A DNA stretch of 64,000 nt from Burkholderia sp. S171 (GTDB lineage: Bacteria > Pseudomonadota > Gammaproteobacteria > Burkholderiales > Burkholderiaceae). Each line of letters opens with the position of its first letter. Within the stretch, counting starts at the first letter, position 1. Both the position numbers and the translations under genes were made by a program. The notes under the pieces are model-generated. The model saw nothing but the letters and a program-made list of their open reading frames with translations, was not told the DNA's origin and did not search any database. The stretch covers positions 124,460-188,459 of the forward strand of contig NZ_LMUF01000026.1 in the NCBI RefSeq assembly GCF_009766085.1, written 5' to 3'. This document shows, piece after piece, positions 44,275 to 53,962 of this stretch.

Positions 44275-45426
44275 TCAAATCTCCGTGCCGCGCATGAGGC
44301 CGCGCGCGATGATCACTTGTTGAATCTGCGACGTGCCTTCGTACAGCCTGAACAGACGTACGTCGCGATAAAAACGTTCGATGCCGTACTCCGAGATATA
44401 CCCCGCGCCACCGTGCACCTGCACCGCGCGATCGGCCACGCGGCCGCACATCTCGGTGGCGAAATATTTGGCGCACGACGCTTCTATGGACACGTCGCGG
44501 CCCTCGTCGCGGCGGCGCGCAGCATCGAGCACCATGCATTCGGCCGCGTAGATCTCGGTCTTGCTGTCGGCCAGCATGGCCTGAACCAGCTGGAATTCGA
44601 CAATCGGCTGGCCGAACTGTTTGCGCTCCATGGCATAGGCGAGGGCGTCTCGCAGCATCCGTTTGGCCGCTCCAATAGCCACCGCCGCAATGTGCAAACG
44701 GCCTTTATCGAGCACTTTCATCGCCGTCTTGAACCCAACGCCTTCCACGCCGCCGATCAATTGCGCGGCCGGAATGCGGCAATTCTCGAAGATGACGTCG
44801 CACGTGTGCGCCCCGCGCTGGCCCATTTTCTTGTCGGGTTTGCCGAGCGATAACCCCGGTGAATCCCGCTCGACAATGAACGCCGAAATGCCGCTTGCGC
44901 CTTTTGCGTCGCTCGTACGCGCCATCACGGTGAAGATGCCGGCTTCCGGCGCGTTCGTGATGAAGCGCTTCGTGCCGTTCAGCACGTAGTAATCGCCATC
45001 TCTAAGCGCCTTGGTTTTAAGCGACGCCGCGTCTGAACCCGCATCCGGTTCGGTCAGGCAAAACGAGCCGATCAGATCGCCTGCCGCGAGCTTCGGCAGA
45101 TAGTGCTGCTTTTGTTCCTCGCTGCCGTCGAGCAGAATGCCAATTGATCCGATGCCGTTGTTCGTGCCGATCACAGACCTGAATGCCGGCGATGTCTGGC
45201 CGAGTTCGAACGCCACGCGCACTTCCTCTTCCATCGTCAGGCCGAGACCGCCGTAAGCCTCCGGAATGGTCAGCCCGAACAAGCCAATCTCGCGCATGGC
45301 GGCGAGCACATCGGCGGGAATCTGGTCGGTATCGTCGACTTCTGCTTCACGCGGCACCAGCGTTTCGCGTACAAAGCGGCGAATGGCATCTTCAAGCAAC
45401 GTCTGGGTTTCTGAATCGCGAATCAC
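44275..45426 (-). CDS. Acyl-CoA dehydrogenase family protein
   Basis: A 383-residue FAD enzyme of the acyl-CoA dehydrogenase fold. It shows SFCLTEPDAGSDAASLKT and YVLNGTKRFITNAPEA in the core, VQVHGGAGYISEYGIERFYRD, and RLFRLYEGTSQIQQVIIARG at the end with the usual Glu position. GTG is taken as the start because GGAG is seven bases upstream and no suitable ATG exists. The substrate is unknown; the adjacent ligase suggests a short or branched acid. Confidence 0.85.
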   Translation of the reverse strand: MIRDSETQTLLEDAIRRFVRETLVPREAEVDDTDQIPADVLAAMREIGLFGLTIPEAYGGLGLTMEEEVRVAFELGQTSPAFRSVIGTNNGIGSIGILLDGSEEQKQHYLPKLAAGDLIGSFCLTEPDAGSDAASLKTKALRDGDYYVLNGTKRFITNAPEAGIFTVMARTSDAKGASGISAFIVERDSPGLSLGKPDKKMGQRGAHTCDVIFENCRIPAAQLIGGVEGVGFKTAMKVLDKGRLHIAAVAIGAAKRMLRDALAYAMERKQFGQPIVEFQLVQAMLADSKTEIYAAECMVLDAARRRDEGRDVSIEASCAKYFATEMCGRVADRAVQVHGGAGYISEYGIERFYRDVRLFRLYEGTSQIQQVIIARGLMRGTEI

Positions 45427-45551
45427 ATTAAATCTCCGAGGTGGCGCACACCAGATGAGCAATTGCGAACGATCGTGCCACAGTAAATCGGCTCGCACAA
45501 TTGGCCGTTCGGCCGATGGTGGCCGTGCTTTCGCGCCGCTACAATGCCGTC

Positions 45552-46043
45552 ATGTCCAAGGTAAAACACATTTCCGAGACCCCGGCGACGCAGTTTTTGC
45601 GTCGGCACAAAGTCGTTTTCGGCGAGCATCCTTACGAGTACGTCGAGCATGGTGGCACGGAAGAATCGGCGCGCCAGTTGGGTGTTGATGAACATTGCGT
45701 GGTCAAAACGCTCGTGATGGAGGACGAACATGCGAAGCCGCTGATCGTGCTCATGCACGGCGACAAAACGGTCTCGACCAAGAATCTTGCCCGGCAGATT
45801 GGCGCGAAGCGCGTCGAGCCGTGCAAACCGGAAGTGGCCAACCGGCATTCAGGGTTCTTGATCGGCGGTACTTCGCCATTTGGCACGAAGAAGGCGATGC
45901 CGGTGTACGTGGAATCGACCATCCTGGAGCTGGACACAATTTATCTGAACGGCGGACGACGCGGGTATCTGGTGAGCATTGCGCCGCCAGTCCTGAGCGA
46001 CCTGCTGAAGGCCACGCCCGTGAGTTGCGCGAGCGTCGATTAA
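45552..46043 (+). CDS. ybaK: YbaK-type aminoacyl-tRNA deacylase
   Basis: YbaK removes cysteine wrongly attached to tRNA-Pro. The 163-residue product has the family pattern TPATQFLRRHKVVFGEHPYEY, VVKTLVMED, KNLARQIGAKRVEPCKPE and the conserved GYLVSIAP tail; the catalytic lysine of the YbaK/ProX fold is in the VVKTLV segment. It is divergent from the acyl-CoA dehydrogenase gene and directly upstream of plsY. Confidence 0.92.
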   Translation: MSKVKHISETPATQFLRRHKVVFGEHPYEYVEHGGTEESARQLGVDEHCVVKTLVMEDEHAKPLIVLMHGDKTVSTKNLARQIGAKRVEPCKPEVANRHSGFLIGGTSPFGTKKAMPVYVESTILELDTIYLNGGRRGYLVSIAPPVLSDLLKATPVSCASVD

Positions 46044-46099
46044 AATGCGCGTCCTGAAGTCTTGCTCACGTCCTCGTTCCCGAAGATAAGAAGAAATCA

Positions 46100-46723
46100 A
46101 TGAACAATGTGATTGTTGCTGTGGTGGCTTACCTGATCGGTTCGATCTCGTTTGCTGTGGTTGTCAGTTCAGCCATGGGTCTTGCCGACCCGCGTTCGTA
46201 TGGTTCCGGCAACCCCGGCGCGACGAACGTGCTGCGCACGGGCAACAAGCTGGCAGCCATCCTGACGCTGCTCGGCGACGCCATCAAAGGCTGGCTACCC
46301 GTCTGGTTCGTCGTGCATTTCGGCGCCCGGTTCGGGCTCGATTCCACAGCGATTGCACTCGCGGCCATCGCCGTGTTTCTCGGGCATGTGTTCCCAATAT
46401 TCTTCAAGTTTCAGGGCGGCAAAGGCGTTGCGACCGCGGCGGGCGTGCTGCTCGCCATCAACCCGGTTTTGGGGCTGGCCACCTTGCTGACGTGGGTGAT
46501 CATCGCGGTCTTCTTCCGGTATTCGTCTCTGGCGGCGTTGGTGTCGGCGGTGTTCGCGCCGTTCTTCGATGTATTCCTCTTCGGCCCGAGCCGTATATCG
46601 CTGGCGGTGGCCGCGATGAGCGCGCTGCTGATCTGGCGGCATCGCGGGAATATCAAGAAGCTGCTGGATGGCAAGGAGAGCCGGATCGGGGAGAAGAAGC
46701 GCGCGGCGGAAGCGGTTGAATAA
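46100..46723 (+). CDS. plsY: Glycerol-3-phosphate acyltransferase PlsY
   Basis: PlsY transfers an acyl group from acyl-phosphate to glycerol 3-phosphate, the first step of phospholipid synthesis in the PlsX/Y route. The 207-residue protein has five to six membrane segments and the three catalytic loops: [38 protein letters not shown] and a third conserved Asn/Glu loop. It follows ybaK by 56 bases and ends at a hairpin. Confidence 0.95.
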   Translation: MNNVIVAVVAYLIGSISFAVVVSSAMGLADPRSYGSGNPGATNVLRTGNKLAAILTLLGDAIKGWLPVWFVVHFGARFGLDSTAIALAAIAVFLGHVFPIFFKFQGGKGVATAAGVLLAINPVLGLATLLTWVIIAVFFRYSSLAALVSAVFAPFFDVFLFGPSRISLAVAAMSALLIWRHRGNIKKLLDGKESRIGEKKRAAEAVE

Positions 46724-46752
46724 ACCGGCTTGAAAACGACGCCGCGAAAATG

Positions 46753-46778
46753 AGAAAGCCGCCCGAAGGCGGCTTTCT
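46753..46778. terminator. Hairpin between plsY and yajQ
   Basis: AGAAAGCCGCC pairs with GGCGGCTTTCT around a CGAA tetraloop, a symmetric hairpin between convergent genes. The T content follows within the stem; a long T-run is absent. Confidence 0.75.
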
Positions 46779-46818
46779 TGCTGATTGCGATTCCTGACTC
46801 AACGCAATCCGGTCACAC

Positions 46819-47304
46819 TCAATCGCGGAAATTATTGAAGTCCAGCGGCGTGTCCGTCACGTCCTTCTTCAGCAACGCAATAGCGCTTTGCAGGTCGTCG
46901 CGCTTCGTGCCGTTGATGCGCACCGCGTCGCCCTGAATGCTCGCCTGGACCTTGATCTTGCTGTCCTTGATCATCTTGACGATTTTCTTCGCCAGATCGC
47001 CAGTCACGCCTTTCTTGACCTCGACGACCTGCTTCAGCTTGTCGCCGCCAATCTTCTCGATCTTGCCGTAGTCGAGAAAGCGCACGTCCACATTGCGTTT
47101 TGCCAGCTTCGACAACACAACGTCCTTGACCTGGCCGAGCTTGAAATCGTCGTCGGCAAAAAGCGTCAGATCACGATCCTTTTGCTCGACGCGCGCGTCC
47201 GAACCCTTGAAGTCGAAGCGCGTGGCAATTTCCTTGTTCGATTGTTCGATGGCGTTTTTCACCTCGATCATGTTTGCTTCGCTGACGACGTCAAACGATG
47301 GCAT
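46819..47304 (-). CDS. yajQ: YajQ family nucleotide-binding protein
   Basis: A 161-residue two-domain protein with the family start MPSFDVVSE and [22 protein letters not shown]. coli YajQ binds GTP and tRNA in vitro; Xanthomonas homologues bind cyclic di-GMP. The C-terminal part has [17 protein letters not shown] and [16 protein letters not shown] lies about seven bases before the chosen ATG. It is convergent with plsY and divergent from murB. Confidence 0.93.
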   Translation of the reverse strand: MPSFDVVSEANMIEVKNAIEQSNKEIATRFDFKGSDARVEQKDRDLTLFADDDFKLGQVKDVVLSKLAKRNVDVRFLDYGKIEKIGGDKLKQVVEVKKGVTGDLAKKIVKMIKDSKIKVQASIQGDAVRINGTKRDDLQSAIALLKKDVTDTPLDFNNFRD

Positions 47305-47357
47305 CTGCATTCCCCTTCGTTGAGGCGAGGCGCGACGTAAGGCTCGCACGCACTCGC

Positions 47358-47363
47358 TATAAT
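47358..47363 (+). promoter_or_regulatory. Candidate -10 element of murB
   Basis: A perfect TATAAT lies 78 bases before the murB ATG in the divergent yajQ/murB region. No good -35 hexamer is at 16-18 bases. Confidence 0.45.
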
Positions 47364-47440
47364 CACGGACCACCATCATTCTACCGATGCCGTCCCGGTT
47401 TGCCCAAGGCCGTCCCTGATCTGACCCAAGCGCTTCCTCA

Positions 47441-48460
47441 ATGTCCGAGTCCCCACTTCTCTCCGATTACCCGCTGCTCGCGCACAACACGTTCGGTTTC
47501 GACGTCCGCGCCAAGTATGCCGTTCGGCTGACGGAAGAAGCGCAGATCCCGGCGCTGGCTCGCGACGACCGTCTGAGTGGCCTGCCGCAACTGGTGCTCG
47601 GCGGCGGCAGCAACGTCGTGCTGACGCGCAATTTCGACGGTGTCGCGTTGCTCGTCGAACTGCGCGGCCGCCGCGTGATCGCTGAAGATAGCGAAGCCGT
47701 TTTCGTAGAAGCCGGCGCGGGGGAGAATTGGCACGAATTCGTCGCGTGGACGTTGTCGCAAGGCTTGCCCGGGCTCGAAAACCTCGCGCTGATTCCCGGC
47801 ACGGTGGGCGCGGCGCCGATCCAGAACATAGGCGCCTACGGGCTCGAAATGGGCGAGCGCTTCGAGCGTTTGCGGGCGATTGAGTTATCGACGGGAGAAG
47901 TGCAGGAATTCGATCGCAATGCGTGCGCGTTCGGTTATCGCGACAGTTTTTTCAAGCAGGAAGGGCGTGGGCGTTTTGTGATCGTATCGGTGACCTTTCG
48001 TCTGCCGAAAGCGTGGACGCCACGCGCGGATTACGCGGATATAGCGCGAGCGCTTGAGAAAAGTGGCACGAACAATCCCCAGGCTATCTTCGATGCCGTC
48101 GTCGCCGTGCGTCAGGCAAAGTTGCCCGACTGGCGGGTGCTGGGGAATGCGGGAAGTTTTTTCAAGAACCCTGTAGTGAGCGCCGCTGCGTTCGACGCCT
48201 TGAAGGCGCTTGAACCTGATCTCGTGTCTTACAAGCAGCACGATGGCCAGTTCAAACTGGCCGCAGGCTGGCTGATCGACCAATGCGGCTGGAGAGGCCG
48301 CGCGATCGGTGCAGCTGCTGTGCACGACCGGCAGGCGTTGGTTCTGGTGAACCGCGGCGGCGCGTCGGGCGCGCAAATTTTGGAACTCGCCGCCGCCATC
48401 AAACGCGATGTACACGCGCGTTTCGCGGTCGAGCTTGAGGCCGAGCCGGTGTGTCTTTGA
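47441..48460 (+). CDS. murB: UDP-N-acetylenolpyruvoylglucosamine reductase MurB
   Basis: MurB reduces UDP-GlcNAc-enolpyruvate to UDP-MurNAc with NADPH and FAD, committing it to peptidoglycan. The 339-residue type I enzyme has [12 protein letters not shown], the FAD region [28 protein letters not shown], the catalytic serine in [13 protein letters not shown] and a C-terminal ELEAEP. No strong ribosome site is visible before the ATG. Confidence 0.96.
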   Translation: MSESPLLSDYPLLAHNTFGFDVRAKYAVRLTEEAQIPALARDDRLSGLPQLVLGGGSNVVLTRNFDGVALLVELRGRRVIAEDSEAVFVEAGAGENWHEFVAWTLSQGLPGLENLALIPGTVGAAPIQNIGAYGLEMGERFERLRAIELSTGEVQEFDRNACAFGYRDSFFKQEGRGRFVIVSVTFRLPKAWTPRADYADIARALEKSGTNNPQAIFDAVVAVRQAKLPDWRVLGNAGSFFKNPVVSAAAFDALKALEPDLVSYKQHDGQFKLAAGWLIDQCGWRGRAIGAAAVHDRQALVLVNRGGASGAQILELAAAIKRDVHARFAVELEAEPVCL

Positions 48461-48566
48461 TTTAAAGTTGCCGCAAGAAATGAGCTATCGCGATCGTCGG
48501 GTGTCACAGCAGCCGGCCGAAGCAAATCGGGCCGACGTTTAGGCAAGTCACCGAGAGCGCACAAAA

Positions 48567-48593
48567 GCCGCCATTTTGATATCAAATGGCGGC
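48567..48593 (-). terminator. Terminator of argF
   Basis: GCCGCCATTT pairs with AAATGGCGGC around a seven-base loop. On the minus strand it is followed by TTTTG, about 100 bases past the argF stop. Confidence 0.75.
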
Positions 48594-48690
48594 CATTCCG
48601 CATTTCGGGACGACACAGCGTTTCAATGGAAAGAAACGCCACACGCATGACGCGTGGTGCTTACTTGGCGCTCATCCAGCGCCAATCAAC

Positions 48691-49620
48691 TCAATGATTG
48701 AGTTTGCCGAGCAGCAGATATTCCATCAGCGCCTTCTGGACATGCAGCCGGTTCTCAGCTTCGTCCCAGACCACGCTCTGCGGGCCGTCGATCACTTCGG
48801 CGCTCACTTCCTCGCCCCGATGCGCCGGCAAGCAGTGCATGAAGAGCGCATCCGGATTCGCGCGCGCCATCATGTCCGAGTCCACGCACCAGTCGGCGAA
48901 GGCCTTCTTGCGCACTTCGTTCTCGGCTTCGAAACCCATGCTGGTCCAGACGTCGGTGGTGACGAGGTCGGCGCCGGTGCAGGCGTCGTTCGGATCGGCG
49001 AATTCTTCGTAGAACGGTGCGCTATCGGCCGATACCAGCGAATGGTCGAGCGAGTAGCCCGGTGGCGTGGACAGGCGCAACTTGAAGCCGAGAATCTGCG
49101 CGGCTTCAATCCACGTGTAGAGCATGTTGTTCGCGTCGCCGACCCAGGCCACGGTTTTCCCCGCGATAGGGCCGCGCAGTTCGTAGTAGGTGAAGACGTC
49201 GGCCAGGACTTGGCACGGGTGATATTCGTTCGTCAGCCCATTGATCACCGGCACGCGTGAATTTTCGGCGAAACGCTCGAGGATCTCCTGGCCGAACGTG
49301 CGGATCATGATGATGTCGACCATGCGCGACACCACTTGCGCCGCGTCCTCGATCGGTTCGCCGCGGCCAAGTTGCGTGTCGCGGGTGCTGAGGAATACGG
49401 CATGCCCGCCAAGCTGGAAGATACCCGCTTCGAACGAGAGCCGCGTACGCGTCGAATTCTTCTCGAAGATCATCGCCAGCGTGCGGTCGTGCAGCGGATG
49501 GTAGGTCTCGTAGCTCTTGAACTTGCGCTTGAGAATACGCGCGCGTTCGAGCACGTAGTCATAGTCGTCGAGAGAGAAATCCTTGAACTGCAGATAGTGG
49601 CGAATTTTTTTTTCGGTCAT
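48691..49620 (-). CDS. argF: Ornithine carbamoyltransferase
   Basis: It makes citrulline from ornithine and carbamoyl phosphate for arginine synthesis. The 309-residue protein has the carbamoyl-phosphate motif FEKNSTRTRLSFE, ATG-like RDTQLGRGEP, the ornithine loop and HCLPAHRGEEV with its Cys. The start MTEKKIRHYLQFKDF agrees with anabolic homologues; the frame is open far upstream. No arg neighbours are present; an anabolic role is inferred from its single-gene setting. Confidence 0.95.
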   Translation of the reverse strand: MTEKKIRHYLQFKDFSLDDYDYVLERARILKRKFKSYETYHPLHDRTLAMIFEKNSTRTRLSFEAGIFQLGGHAVFLSTRDTQLGRGEPIEDAAQVVSRMVDIIMIRTFGQEILERFAENSRVPVINGLTNEYHPCQVLADVFTYYELRGPIAGKTVAWVGDANNMLYTWIEAAQILGFKLRLSTPPGYSLDHSLVSADSAPFYEEFADPNDACTGADLVTTDVWTSMGFEAENEVRKKAFADWCVDSDMMARANPDALFMHCLPAHRGEEVSAEVIDGPQSVVWDEAENRLHVQKALMEYLLLGKLNH

Positions 49621-49821
49621 GAAAAATGCGTACGGCGGCTTCAGCCGGCAATTGCGCCGGACGGCGCCGCCGTCGTGGTGGTATCGAATTTCAGCATAAA
49701 GGAATTTCCGGCGTTTGACGAGGCCGCCAAATAGCCAACGCGCGAGCCGATGCGCGCCGCCATACGCCGTCTGGCGCGGTTTAGAGGCTTTGTGTGCAGT
49801 GCGGAAAAAGGGCCTCTGCTG

Positions 49822-49827
49822 TATAAT
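49822..49827 (+). promoter_or_regulatory. Candidate -10 element upstream of the DUF3579 gene
   Basis: A perfect TATAAT hexamer. The hexamer 17 bases upstream is poor (GTGCGG), so it may depend on an extended element or an activator. Confidence 0.4.
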
Positions 49828-49930
49828 CCGCCAGGTTTCTCCGGCAGTCCTGACACCTTTCGACTGCTTACGAAGCAGATCCATTCGCGGCTTAATCAGA
49901 CAACCCGCAGTGTCAACCGTGGACTAAACA

Positions 49931-49967
49931 CGCAGATTCAGCGTTGTTTTTCAACCTTGAATCTGCG
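49931..49967 (+). ncRNA. Structured RNA element, possible sRNA or leader hairpin
   Basis: CGCAGATTCA pairs perfectly with TGAATCTGCG, and within the loop GTTG can pair with CAAC. This gives a long stem-loop about 105 bases after a TATAAT. No T-run follows, so it is not a simple terminator. It matches no RNA family I recognise. Confidence 0.3.
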
Positions 49968-50293
49968 GGCGTCAGAGCAGTTCGCGGACACGCGAGTTTC
50001 GTCTCGCTGGCACTTGCCGACTTGCATGGCGCCCGTAAGGCGGGCATCCGTGAACGGCGCATCATGAGTTGACTGCGCGCTCTCGATGCGACTCGGGCGA
50101 CTTCAACGAGTGGTCGATCAGTGGGTAGATGCAGGTCGAAGAAAGAGGCTGGGTCTCACCGGCCGCGACGCTGCCGGACGAGGCGGAGAGTTCAGCGCCG
50201 GAGGTTGCAGCCGATGACTTTCCGGTTCACCTTGTCAACCATGCATGCGCGTTTGCCGGCGTTCTCTGCCGGTCGTCAAACAGGTATTCCTAC

Positions 50294-50623
50294 ATGGCCG
50301 AAACAATTCCAACCGAGTACTTCATCCAGGGCATTACGTCGAACGGCAAGACTTTTCGGCCGAGCGACTGGTCGGAGCGGCTTTGCGGCGTGATGTCGGG
50401 GTTCGGCCCGGGCAAGCGCGGCCCCAATGCCCGGTTGCAGTATTCCGTCTATGTGCGCCCGACCTTGCTCGGTAACGTGAAGACGGTGATCCTCGATTCC
50501 CGCTTGCGTGACATCGAGCCAATGGCTTTCGATTTCGTGATGAACTTCGCCAAAGACAATGATCTGCTTGTGACGGAGGCGTGCGAATTGCCGCCGCATC
50601 ATGCCACGCAGCAACATAGCTGA
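50294..50623 (+). CDS. DUF3579 family protein
   Basis: A 109-residue protein beginning MAETIPTEYFIQGITSNGK and containing FRPSDWSERLCGVMSGFG and DIEPMAFDFVMNFAKDNDL, the DUF3579 pattern. The family is small, soluble, largely confined to betaproteobacteria and without a known role. The frame is open upstream but conservation starts at this ATG. It is convergent with rpsT. Confidence 0.85.
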   Translation: MAETIPTEYFIQGITSNGKTFRPSDWSERLCGVMSGFGPGKRGPNARLQYSVYVRPTLLGNVKTVILDSRLRDIEPMAFDFVMNFAKDNDLLVTEACELPPHHATQQHS

Positions 50624-50682
50624 CGAAGCGGCTAACTGAGCAGCAGGGGCCGTCGAAAAAGCTTCTTTTCGATGCACACGAC

Positions 50683-50710
50683 AAAAAACCCGCCATTAGC
50701 GGGTTTTTTT
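50683..50710. terminator. Bidirectional terminator, DUF3579 / rpsT
   Basis: AAAAAACCCGC pairs with GCGGGTTTTTT around a five-base loop, with T-runs in both directions, between convergent genes. Confidence 0.92.
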
Positions 50711-50778
50711 ATTGCCAAGCAGCAGCCTGTCACGCGCCCATCAAACTGAAGGCGCGCAATGGGCGACTACCAGAATCT

Positions 50779-51057
50779 TTAAGCAGCAGCAGTTGCTTGC
50801 AGACCCTTGATAGCAGCCGACAGACGGCTCTTATGGCGAGCAGCCTTGTTCTTGTGAACGATGCGCTTGTCCGCAATGATGTCGATGGTTTTGACCGACG
50901 TCTTGTAGATTTCTGCAGCCTTGGCTTGGTCGCCGGCGTCGATTGCCTTGCGAACGGCCTTGATGGCGGTGCGGAATTTCGAGCGCAGCGCCGAGTTGTG
51001 CGAGTTTGCCTTGGCGCCTTGACGGGCGCGCTTGCGGGCTTGTGCTGTATTTGCCAT
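50779..51057 (-). CDS. rpsT: 30S ribosomal protein S20
   Basis: S20 binds 16S rRNA in the lower body of the small subunit. The 92-residue basic protein begins [13 protein letters not shown] and has [18 protein letters not shown] and [25 protein letters not shown] lies a few bases before the ATG. It is a single gene, divergent from murJ. Confidence 0.97.
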   Translation of the reverse strand: MANTAQARKRARQGAKANSHNSALRSKFRTAIKAVRKAIDAGDQAKAAEIYKTSVKTIDIIADKRIVHKNKAARHKSRLSAAIKGLQATAAA

Positions 51058-51538
51058 GACGGTTCCTTATCCTGTTCCAGCTATGTGTTTCAGCGCTTCC
51101 CGTTTTGCTTCTGGATCGGATCCAACTCAAGGCTGGCCCGACTCCACACAAGATAAAACGAGGTCAATCCGATGCGCTGTTTATGATCAAACCCTCGGGA
51201 TCGATTGCCCGAAAGCGCAAAAACGTCGAAAGAAGACGCGAAACCGCTGTGCTCAGTAACTTTGTGAGTTACCTAAAAGTGCCGAAAGCGGATTCAGGAG
51301 CTTCGAAACCGGCGATTATAGCAACGAAATCATGGGACTGGCAAGCGCGGCTGGTTTTTGCCGGGTCTGGCAGGGCATCAACCCCGCGGAAGCGGACGCG
51401 AAGCTTATCAGTTGCACGCGAGCTCGCACGCGCGCCACATGCGAGCCGCCTGCGCGCGACGTAAGTTGCAAATTCTAACGATTCCGCGATTGTTGCAACG
51501 CGTCGCATTCATAATGCGGCCCGTATAATCAACGCCCC
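51058..51538. other. Divergent intergenic region rpsT / murJ
   Basis: It holds the promoters of rpsT and murJ. Only the murJ -10 element is clear. No small gene, RNA fold or repeat was recognised. Confidence 0.5.
51524..51529 (+). promoter_or_regulatory. -10 element of murJ, close to the start codon
   Basis: A perfect TATAAT ends nine bases before the murJ ATG, so transcription should begin within about three bases of the start codon. No Shine-Dalgarno lies between. Confidence 0.6.
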
Positions 51539-53092
51539 ATGAATCTATTCCGAGCCCTACTGACGGTCAGCGGCTTCACGCTGCTTTCCCGCGTGACCGG
51601 CCTGGTCCGCGAAACGCTGATCGCGCGAGCCTTCGGCGCCAGTCAATTCACCGACGCATTCTACGTCGCCTTCCGCATACCGAACCTGTTGCGGCGCTTG
51701 TCCGCTGAAGGAGCGTTCTCGCAGGCGTTCGTGCCTATCCTCGCCGAGTTCAAGAACACGGAAGGGCACGACGCCACCAAGGCGCTCGTCGACGCCATGT
51801 CCACCGTGCTTGCCTGGGCGCTGGCGGTTGTATCGCTTGCGGGCGTGGCGGGTGCCTCCTGGGTCGTGTTCGCCGTGGCGTCAGGGCTGGAGCATGACGG
51901 CCGCGCGTTCGGCCTTGCGGTGACCATGACCCAGATCATGTTCCCGTACATCATCTTCATCTCGCTGACCTCGCTGGCGTCCGGGGTACTCAACACCTAC
52001 CGGCAGTTCTCGTTGCCCGCGTTCGCGCCCGTGCTGCTCAACGTGTCGTTCATTGGGGCTGCGATTTTTCTCGCGCCGCATCTGAAAGTGCCGGTCTACG
52101 CGCTGGCGTATGCGGTAATTGTGGGCGGGGTGCTGCAGTTTCTCGTGCAGTTGCCCGGCCTCAAGAAGATCGACATGATCCCGCGCATCGGCCTGAATTT
52201 TTTCCGGGCGTTGCGGCATCCGGGCGTCAAGCGCGTGCTGATCAAGATGGTCCCCATGACGTTCGGCGTGTCGGTCGCCCAACTGAGCCTGATCATCAAT
52301 ACGAATATTGCGTCGCGGCTCGGCCCGGGCGCGGTGTCGTGGATCAATTACTCCGATCGATTGATGGAGTTTCCCACCGCGCTGCTGGGCGCGGCGCTGG
52401 GGACCATCTTGCTGCCAAGTCTTTCGAAGGCGCACGTGGACGCCGATCCGGTCGAATATTCGGCGCTCCTCGACTGGGGGCTGCGCATCACGTTCCTGAT
52501 GGCGGCGCCGAGCGGAGTCGCGCTGTTTTTCTTCGCCGTTCCGCTGACGGCCACGCTATTCCACTACGGTAAATTCGACGCGAATTCCGTCATCATGGTT
52601 GGACGTGCGTTGTCTGCGTATGGCGTCGGGCTGGTCGGGCTGATCCTGATCAAGATCCTCACGCCCGGTTTTTACGCGAAGCAGGACATCAAGACACCGG
52701 TGATCATCGGCATCATCGTGTTGATCGCGATTCAGCTTAGCAACCTGATTTTCGTGCCAATTTTTGCGCACGCCGGATTGACGCTATCGATCGGCCTGGG
52801 TGCCTGCGTGAACGCAACGCTTTTGTTCATCGGCTTGAGGAAACGCGGGATTTACCAACCCTCGCCGGGATGGACGCGCTTCTTCGCGCAACTGCTCGGC
52901 GCGTGCCTCGTGCTCGCGGGCGTGATGCATTGGGTGGCGGGCAATTTCGACTGGATCGGCATGCGCGCCGCGCCTCTGGAGCGAATCATGCTGCTCGGTG
53001 CAAGCCTGGTCGTATTCGGTGCGCTATATTTCGGTATGCTCTCCGCGATGGGTTTTAAATACGCGTATTTCAGAAGGCGAACGCTGCAATGA
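51539..53092 (+). CDS. murJ: Lipid II flippase MurJ (MviN)
   Basis: MurJ flips lipid II across the inner membrane for peptidoglycan synthesis. The 517-residue protein has about 14 membrane segments, the N-terminal SRVTGLVRETLIARAFGAS with its functional arginines, FRIPNLLRRLSAEGAFSQAFVP, and later the family segments INYSDRLMEFPTALLGAALGTILLPSLS. The ATG follows a TATAAT by nine bases, so the mRNA may be leaderless. The stop overlaps the next gene by ATGA. Confidence 0.96.
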   Translation: MNLFRALLTVSGFTLLSRVTGLVRETLIARAFGASQFTDAFYVAFRIPNLLRRLSAEGAFSQAFVPILAEFKNTEGHDATKALVDAMSTVLAWALAVVSLAGVAGASWVVFAVASGLEHDGRAFGLAVTMTQIMFPYIIFISLTSLASGVLNTYRQFSLPAFAPVLLNVSFIGAAIFLAPHLKVPVYALAYAVIVGGVLQFLVQLPGLKKIDMIPRIGLNFFRALRHPGVKRVLIKMVPMTFGVSVAQLSLIINTNIASRLGPGAVSWINYSDRLMEFPTALLGAALGTILLPSLSKAHVDADPVEYSALLDWGLRITFLMAAPSGVALFFFAVPLTATLFHYGKFDANSVIMVGRALSAYGVGLVGLILIKILTPGFYAKQDIKTPVIIGIIVLIAIQLSNLIFVPIFAHAGLTLSIGLGACVNATLLFIGLRKRGIYQPSPGWTRFFAQLLGACLVLAGVMHWVAGNFDWIGMRAAPLERIMLLGASLVVFGALYFGMLSAMGFKYAYFRRRTLQ

Positions 53093-53934
53093 CGACGACG
53101 CGCATCCTCGACTATTTCACCTCGCTAGTGGCGGAGGACGACAGTCTGCCGCTCACCGAGGCGGCGTTGTCGCTCGCCCAGGACGCGTATCCGGATCTCG
53201 ATTTGCAGGCCGTACTGGCCGAGATAGACGAGCTGGTTTTGCGCGTCCGCCGTCGTATGCCAGAAGACGCCGATATCAAGCAAAAAGTCGGCGTATTGAA
53301 TCGTTTTTTCTTCCGCGAACTGGGTTTCACCAGCAATCTCAATGACTACTACGACCCCGATAACAGCCACCTGAACATGGTGCTGAAGCGGCGTCGCGGG
53401 ATTCCGATTTCGCTGGCCGTCGTGTATCTTGAGATGAGCGAGCAGCTTGGTATTCCTGTGCGCGGCGTGTCGTTTCCGGCGCACTTCCTGCTGCGCGTGA
53501 CCACGCCCGACGGCGATGTGATGCTCGATCCAACCACCGGCCATTCACTGTCCGAATCGGCGATGGTCGAGATGCTCGAGCCGTATGTGCAGCGAGTGGG
53601 CGAGTCCATTGGCAGTGCGCTGCGGGTGTTGTTGCAGCCGGCAACGCGTCGGGAAATCATCGGACGAATGTTGCGAAATTTGAAGAGCATTTACTTGCAG
53701 ACCGAGCGCTGGCAACGGCTGCTCGCCGTGCAGCAACGGCTCGTGATCCTGATGCCTGGAAGTATTGAAGAAGTGCGCGATCGGGGTTTCGCTTACGCGC
53801 GCCTGGATTACTTGCGCCCGGCGATGGAGGACCTGCGTCGATACCTCGACGATCGGCCTGAGGCCGAAGATGCAACCGTCGTGGAGACGGAACTGCATGA
53901 GTTGCGCCAGCGTACGCAGCACAACGGCGAGTGA
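53089..53934 (+). CDS. SirB1 family transglutaminase-like/TPR protein
   Basis: A 281-residue protein. The transglutaminase-like region has FFFRELGFTSNLNDYYDPDNS, GIPISLAVVYLEMSEQLGIPV and HFLLRVTTPDGDVMLDP with the His-Asp pair, but the catalytic Cys position is Ser (ISLA), as is typical for the SirB1 group, so protease activity is unlikely. TPR-like helices follow. It overlaps murJ (ATGA), a conserved pairing that hints at envelope function; this is inference. Confidence 0.88.
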   Translation: MTTTRILDYFTSLVAEDDSLPLTEAALSLAQDAYPDLDLQAVLAEIDELVLRVRRRMPEDADIKQKVGVLNRFFFRELGFTSNLNDYYDPDNSHLNMVLKRRRGIPISLAVVYLEMSEQLGIPVRGVSFPAHFLLRVTTPDGDVMLDPTTGHSLSESAMVEMLEPYVQRVGESIGSALRVLLQPATRREIIGRMLRNLKSIYLQTERWQRLLAVQQRLVILMPGSIEEVRDRGFAYARLDYLRPAMEDLRRYLDDRPEAEDATVVETELHELRQRTQHNGE

Positions 53935-53962
53935 GTTGCTCCCACCGGTTTAAAACTCATTA

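Larger units (their letters stand above)
49621..50293. other. Long leader/intergenic region argF / DUF3579
   Basis: No coding frame is convincing here. It holds a perfect TATAAT at 49822-49827 and, about 100 bases further, a strong RNA hairpin (listed separately). If that promoter serves the DUF3579 gene, the mRNA leader would be about 460 bases long, which leaves room for a small RNA. Confidence 0.5.
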
